DNA from: JAJFKB01 sp965230515
GTDB taxonomy: Bacteria; Pseudomonadota; Gammaproteobacteria; Pseudomonadales; IMCC2047
Reading direction: 5' to 3'
NCBI GenBank assembly: GCA_965230515.1
Contig: OZ246007.1
Coordinates: 1,984,001-2,048,000, forward strand
DNA: 64,000 nt
Under the pieces are notes generated by a model that was not told the origin of the DNA, ran no database searches, and saw only the letters and a program-made list of their open reading frames with translations. Of this stretch, positions 60,912 through 64,000 are shown piece by piece (the stretch's first letter is position 1; each line of letters opens with the position of its first letter). The position numbers were made by a program, and so were the translations under genes.

Positions 60912-62624
60912 ATGCAAAGCGCAAAAAAACAGGGGCTGAGCTGGCTATACCAGTTCATTGCACCACATCGCAGACAGGTGCTGATACTGCTTCTGCTGTC
61001 TTTGCTCGCTTCTTCCCTGGTGCTGCTGCAGCCCTATCTCACCAAGATTCTGATTGACGACGGTCTGCTTGCACAGTCTTTCCCAACCCTGCTTTCAGCC
61101 GCCATCGCGATGCTCGCTGCGGGCCTCCTGTCGACGGTATTAAACGGGACAAACCGTTATCTGCATACCCGGCTTTCCGGCACCATTCTGTTTAATCTGC
61201 GCGAAGCGGTCTATGGCCACCTGCAAACGCTGTCACCCAACTTCTACCGCAAACAACGAACCGGAGACATACTCTCGCGCCTTGATACCGATGTGGCTGA
61301 GCTACAACGTTTTGCAGTCGACGGGTTGTTTGCCTCGTTCAGCGGCCTGCTTGGATTGGTCGGCTCAGTGACACTGATGTTCTTACTCAGCTGGCAACTG
61401 ACATTGCTGCTACTGATCATTATTCCCGTGCAGTGGTTCTACCTGCGCTATATGCGGCCAAAGGTAGAGCGCCAGACTCGTACTATGCGGGAACGCTCAG
61501 CCGACGTGTCTTCCTTCCTGGCGGAAACCCTGCCCGCGATGAAGCATATTCAATCAGCTGCTGCAGAAACACGCGAACTGAAACATCTGAACCAGCTTAA
61601 CCAGTTCTACCTGGGTGACCTGCTCAAGCTACAGTGGATTGAATTTGCCACCTCGGCGATTCCTTCTACACTGACCTCCTTTACCCGTGCTACTGCTTTC
61701 GTGATTGGTGGTTACTGGGTGATCAAAGGTCAAATGGCGCTGGGATCACTGATCGCTTTCACCACCTACCTTGGTATGGCGGTCGGCCCGGTACAAACCC
61801 TGTTGGGACTCTACATGGCCTGGCAGCGTGTCGGCATCAGTCTTGAGCGGGTGCAGCAACTGACGCAGTATCAACCGGAAACGACACGTCAGGGCATCGC
61901 TATCCCCGGCGATCTAAAAGGGGAACTTCGATTTGAGTCCGTCAGTTTTCGCTACCCTGATCAACAGACCCCACTGTTTCATTTGACCTCGGTTACGATT
62001 CCGACCGGCAGCAAGGTCGGCATACATGGCCCTTCAGGTATCGGCAAAAGTACCATGGCAGATCTGCTGATGAGGCATCTGACACCCGACCATGGCCGCA
62101 TTTTACTTGGTGGCCAGGATATAGCCCGATTCGATATAAAAGCATGGCGCAGGCGCATTGCCCTGGTCGCTCAGGACATATACATCTTTCGCGGCACTAT
62201 CGCCGATAATATCCGCTACGCTGAGCCCCGGGCGACCGATTCTGAAGTAACACAGGCGGTCGAACGCGCCAGGCTATCGGAATTTGTCGCCGCACTGCCG
62301 CAAGGTCTGCATACCCTGATCGGTGAGCGGGGTGTTGATCTGTCCGGTGGACAGAGACAGCGTATCGCCATTGCGCGCGCGCTGTTGCAACAACCACTGC
62401 TGGTAATTTTTGATGAAGCAACATCAGCCGTGGATACGGACAATGAGCAAAAACTGATGGCCGAGGTAGACCGGCTTTTCGCAGGCTGTACACGTCTGGT
62501 TATTACGCACAGGACCGCACCCATCCGTAACGCCGATCTCTATCTTACGATTGTGGACAGCCAGATTGTCACAAGCCATCGTCCGGTTTTCGACACCTCA
62601 AAAAGGATAAAGGACTATGCTTAA
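60912..62624 (+). CDS. qhpF: QHNDH-associated ABC transporter (TMD-NBD half-transporter)
   Basis: The 570-residue protein has a six-helix membrane domain (residues ~20-310) fused to a nucleotide-binding domain with Walker A GPSGIGKST (~373-381), signature LSGGQRQR (~477-484) and Walker B LLVIFDEATSAVD (~496-508). As a homodimer in the inner membrane it is thought to export the cross-linked, leader-free gamma subunit to the periplasm. It overlaps qhpE by eight bases. Confidence 0.93.
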   Translation: MQSAKKQGLSWLYQFIAPHRRQVLILLLLSLLASSLVLLQPYLTKILIDDGLLAQSFPTLLSAAIAMLAAGLLSTVLNGTNRYLHTRLSGTILFNLREAVYGHLQTLSPNFYRKQRTGDILSRLDTDVAELQRFAVDGLFASFSGLLGLVGSVTLMFLLSWQLTLLLLIIIPVQWFYLRYMRPKVERQTRTMRERSADVSSFLAETLPAMKHIQSAAAETRELKHLNQLNQFYLGDLLKLQWIEFATSAIPSTLTSFTRATAFVIGGYWVIKGQMALGSLIAFTTYLGMAVGPVQTLLGLYMAWQRVGISLERVQQLTQYQPETTRQGIAIPGDLKGELRFESVSFRYPDQQTPLFHLTSVTIPTGSKVGIHGPSGIGKSTMADLLMRHLTPDHGRILLGGQDIARFDIKAWRRRIALVAQDIYIFRGTIADNIRYAEPRATDSEVTQAVERARLSEFVAALPQGLHTLIGERGVDLSGGQRQRIAIARALLQQPLLVIFDEATSAVDTDNEQKLMAEVDRLFAGCTRLVITHRTAPIRNADLYLTIVDSQIVTSHRPVFDTSKRIKDYA

Positions 62625-63309
62625 GGTCGGCATAATAGACAGCGGCATCCCGGCAAGCGCACAACCGCAAGTGGCTAACGCTATGGGTTTCTGCCAGGCA
62701 AATGGAGCCGTTCGGCAAGATAACTCCAACCTTCAGGACCAATTGGGACATGGCTCGGCCGTGGCAGAGATCATTACTCGTCACTCACCCGGGATCGGGC
62801 TGCTCATTGCCAAGGTGTTTTTTAACAAGCTAAGCTGTACCGCAGGCCAAATCGCCGCTGCACTTGACTGGCAGATAGCTCAGGGGGCGCGACTCATTAA
62901 TATGAGCTTTGGGTTGCACGCGGACCGTCCTGCACTTCGTGAAGCCTGTAAACGGGCTCGGCATGCTGGCGTGGTACTGGTGGCTTCTTCGCCCGCCAGA
63001 GGTAATAGCGTCTATCCGGCACACTATTCAGGCATCATCCGCGCCACCGGCGATGCTCGATGCGGCCAGAATGAGATCTCCTATCTGAATAGCGCACAGG
63101 CAGATTTCGGCGGTTACGTACGCGCTCAACAGAAAGGGATCGCCGGGGCCAGCATCGGATGCGCTTATGTCAGCTCTGCGCTTGTCCCTGCATTACAGAA
63201 CAACCCCTGTCTAACTCGAGCCGAACTGGTGGCTCACCTTGCAGCTCAAGCCAGCTATTCTGGCCCTGAGCATCGAAGCGGAACACCAACATCGCGCCGC
63301 CATGAGTGA
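62617..63309 (+). CDS. qhpE: QhpE, subtilisin-like leader peptidase of the QHNDH gamma subunit
   Basis: The 230-residue S8-family protease has the triad Asp8 (VGIIDSGIP), His45 (LGHGSAVAEI) and Ser179 (GIAGASIGCAYVSSAL), with NMSFGLH before the oxyanion region. It is short and has no signal or propeptide, so it acts in the cytoplasm, as known for QhpE, which removes the QhpC leader after cross-linking. It overlaps qhpF by eight bases and qhpG by eight. Confidence 0.93.
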   Translation: MLKVGIIDSGIPASAQPQVANAMGFCQANGAVRQDNSNLQDQLGHGSAVAEIITRHSPGIGLLIAKVFFNKLSCTAGQIAAALDWQIAQGARLINMSFGLHADRPALREACKRARHAGVVLVASSPARGNSVYPAHYSGIIRATGDARCGQNEISYLNSAQADFGGYVRAQQKGIAGASIGCAYVSSALVPALQNNPCLTRAELVAHLAAQASYSGPEHRSGTPTSRRHE

Positions 63310-64000
63310 AAAACATATTTTAGTGATGGGGGGAGGTCCAGCTGGCACGGCAACAGCCATTGGGCTTGCTCGCATCGGCTATCGCGTCTCGCTGATCCAT
63401 GCACCCAGAACCTTCGTAGCCTGCGAAGGTATCTCCAGGCGCACTCTGGAGGGGTTGGTTGCAGCTGGTTGCCATCAGGCAGCCACTACCGTTGCCCCTC
63501 CCTCCCCCAAATTTGCTTGCTGGAATGGAGAGCGCAACCAGTTTAATACCGAGCACCTAATTCCACGCCCGGACTTTGATGAAAAACTCATTGATGATCT
63601 GCATGCATCTGGTGTGACTCTTGTATCCGGGCGGGTACAGCACATAGAGGACTCCAGCCAACAATGGCAGGTTAGTTATCAAAATTCGCAATCCCAAAGT
63701 AAGATCATTACCGCTGATTATTTGGTCGAAGCACGCGGACGTTCTGGTGCACTACCTTGTCGAAACCAAATGCGCGGCCCTGAAACCGTTTCTCTCATGC
63801 AACGATGGCAAATCGATCACCCGGAAACAGCCTCAATGGCTGCCAGTTATCGCAATGGGTGGGCCTGGCTGGCAAAACTCGGCTCGATGCTCTATACCCA
63901 GGTCACCCTTTCCGCCCATGACCCAAGGATACCTAAGAAAGCAGCCCTTCAGCAGTTCATCGAAGATGAACTCAGCCAATTACCAGAAACCACAGAATGG
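63302..64000 (+). CDS. qhpG: QhpG, FAD-dependent monooxygenase of CTQ formation (cut by window end)
   Basis: The frame is open from ATG 63302 to the window end (233 codons, no stop). It begins MSEKHILVMGGGPAGTATAIGLARIGYRVSLI with FAD-binding GGGPAG at 10-15. VACEGISRRTLEGL and LVEARGRSGALPCRN follow, as in tryptophan-halogenase/p-hydroxybenzoate-hydroxylase-type flavoproteins. In this operon position it should be QhpG, which dihydroxylates the Trp of QhpC to start CTQ formation. A regulator gene (qhpR in Paracoccus) could follow outside the window. Confidence 0.9.
   Translation, partial: MSEKHILVMGGGPAGTATAIGLARIGYRVSLIHAPRTFVACEGISRRTLEGLVAAGCHQAATTVAPPSPKFACWNGERNQFNTEHLIPRPDFDEKLIDDLHASGVTLVSGRVQHIEDSSQQWQVSYQNSQSQSKIITADYLVEARGRSGALPCRNQMRGPETVSLMQRWQIDHPETASMAASYRNGWAWLAKLGSMLYTQVTLSAHDPRIPKKAALQQFIEDELSQLPETTEW

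Overview
The window reads as chromosomal DNA of a Gammaproteobacterium, probably a marine or aquatic heterotroph of the Spongiibacteraceae/Halieaceae kind. This is inferred from three large TonB-dependent receptors of the type common in those groups, several acyl-CoA/SDR catabolic clusters, a sedentary integron and a REP-associated transposase. No rRNA or tRNA gene was recognised.

Layout. 1-7.4 kb: housekeeping and small genes: the N-terminus of a PIN-PhoH protein, a methyltransferase coupled to gltX, a GlsB/YeaQ-type membrane protein, lipocalin, NYN-LOTUS protein, photolyase, LysE exporter and a hotdog thioesterase. 7.4-13.9 kb: a tripartite RND efflux operon with a CpxR-like box upstream, then a DUF2799 lipoprotein. 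14.2-20.9 kb: a P-type ATPase related to Na+/K+ pumps, a four-gene DUF1538-DUF1538-PII-like-CBS module, and a RAYT transposase preceded by six copies of a short repeat and by duplicated pieces of its own leader. 21.1-23.4 kb: a small chromosomal integron. It has intI with a perfect LexA half-site pair, a putative attI, two AT-rich cassettes transcribed away from intI, and an attC between them. 23.4-32.1 kb: an acyl-CoA catabolic operon (fused isobutyryl-CoA mutase IcmF, class III CoA-transferase, thiolase, acyl-CoA dehydrogenase, SDR) divergent from a FadR-type GntR regulator with a 27-bp palindrome between them. 32.3-46 kb: a Tat-exported GMC dehydrogenase pair, AraC regulator, TonB receptor, an SDR-VOC-TPP enzyme-SDR operon with its own TonB receptor, and a LuxR-type regulator. 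45.9-55 kb: crotonase, MBL hydrolase, aldehyde dehydrogenase, two acyl-CoA synthetases and a third TonB receptor. 55.2-64 kb: a TetR regulator and a quinohemoprotein amine dehydrogenase (QHNDH) operon in the order qhpA-D-C-B-F-E-G, cut by the window end.

How it fits together. The right-hand third suggests amine catabolism: uptake through a TonB receptor, periplasmic oxidation of a primary amine to an aldehyde by QHNDH, then aldehyde dehydrogenase, acyl-CoA synthetase and beta-oxidation steps. The small QHNDH subunit has every residue needed for the cysteine tryptophylquinone cofactor and its three thioether bridges, at the textbook spacing. A repeated GGTCAAC-type motif overlaps the promoters of both the TonB receptor and qhpA, so I infer that the TetR protein between them links the two.
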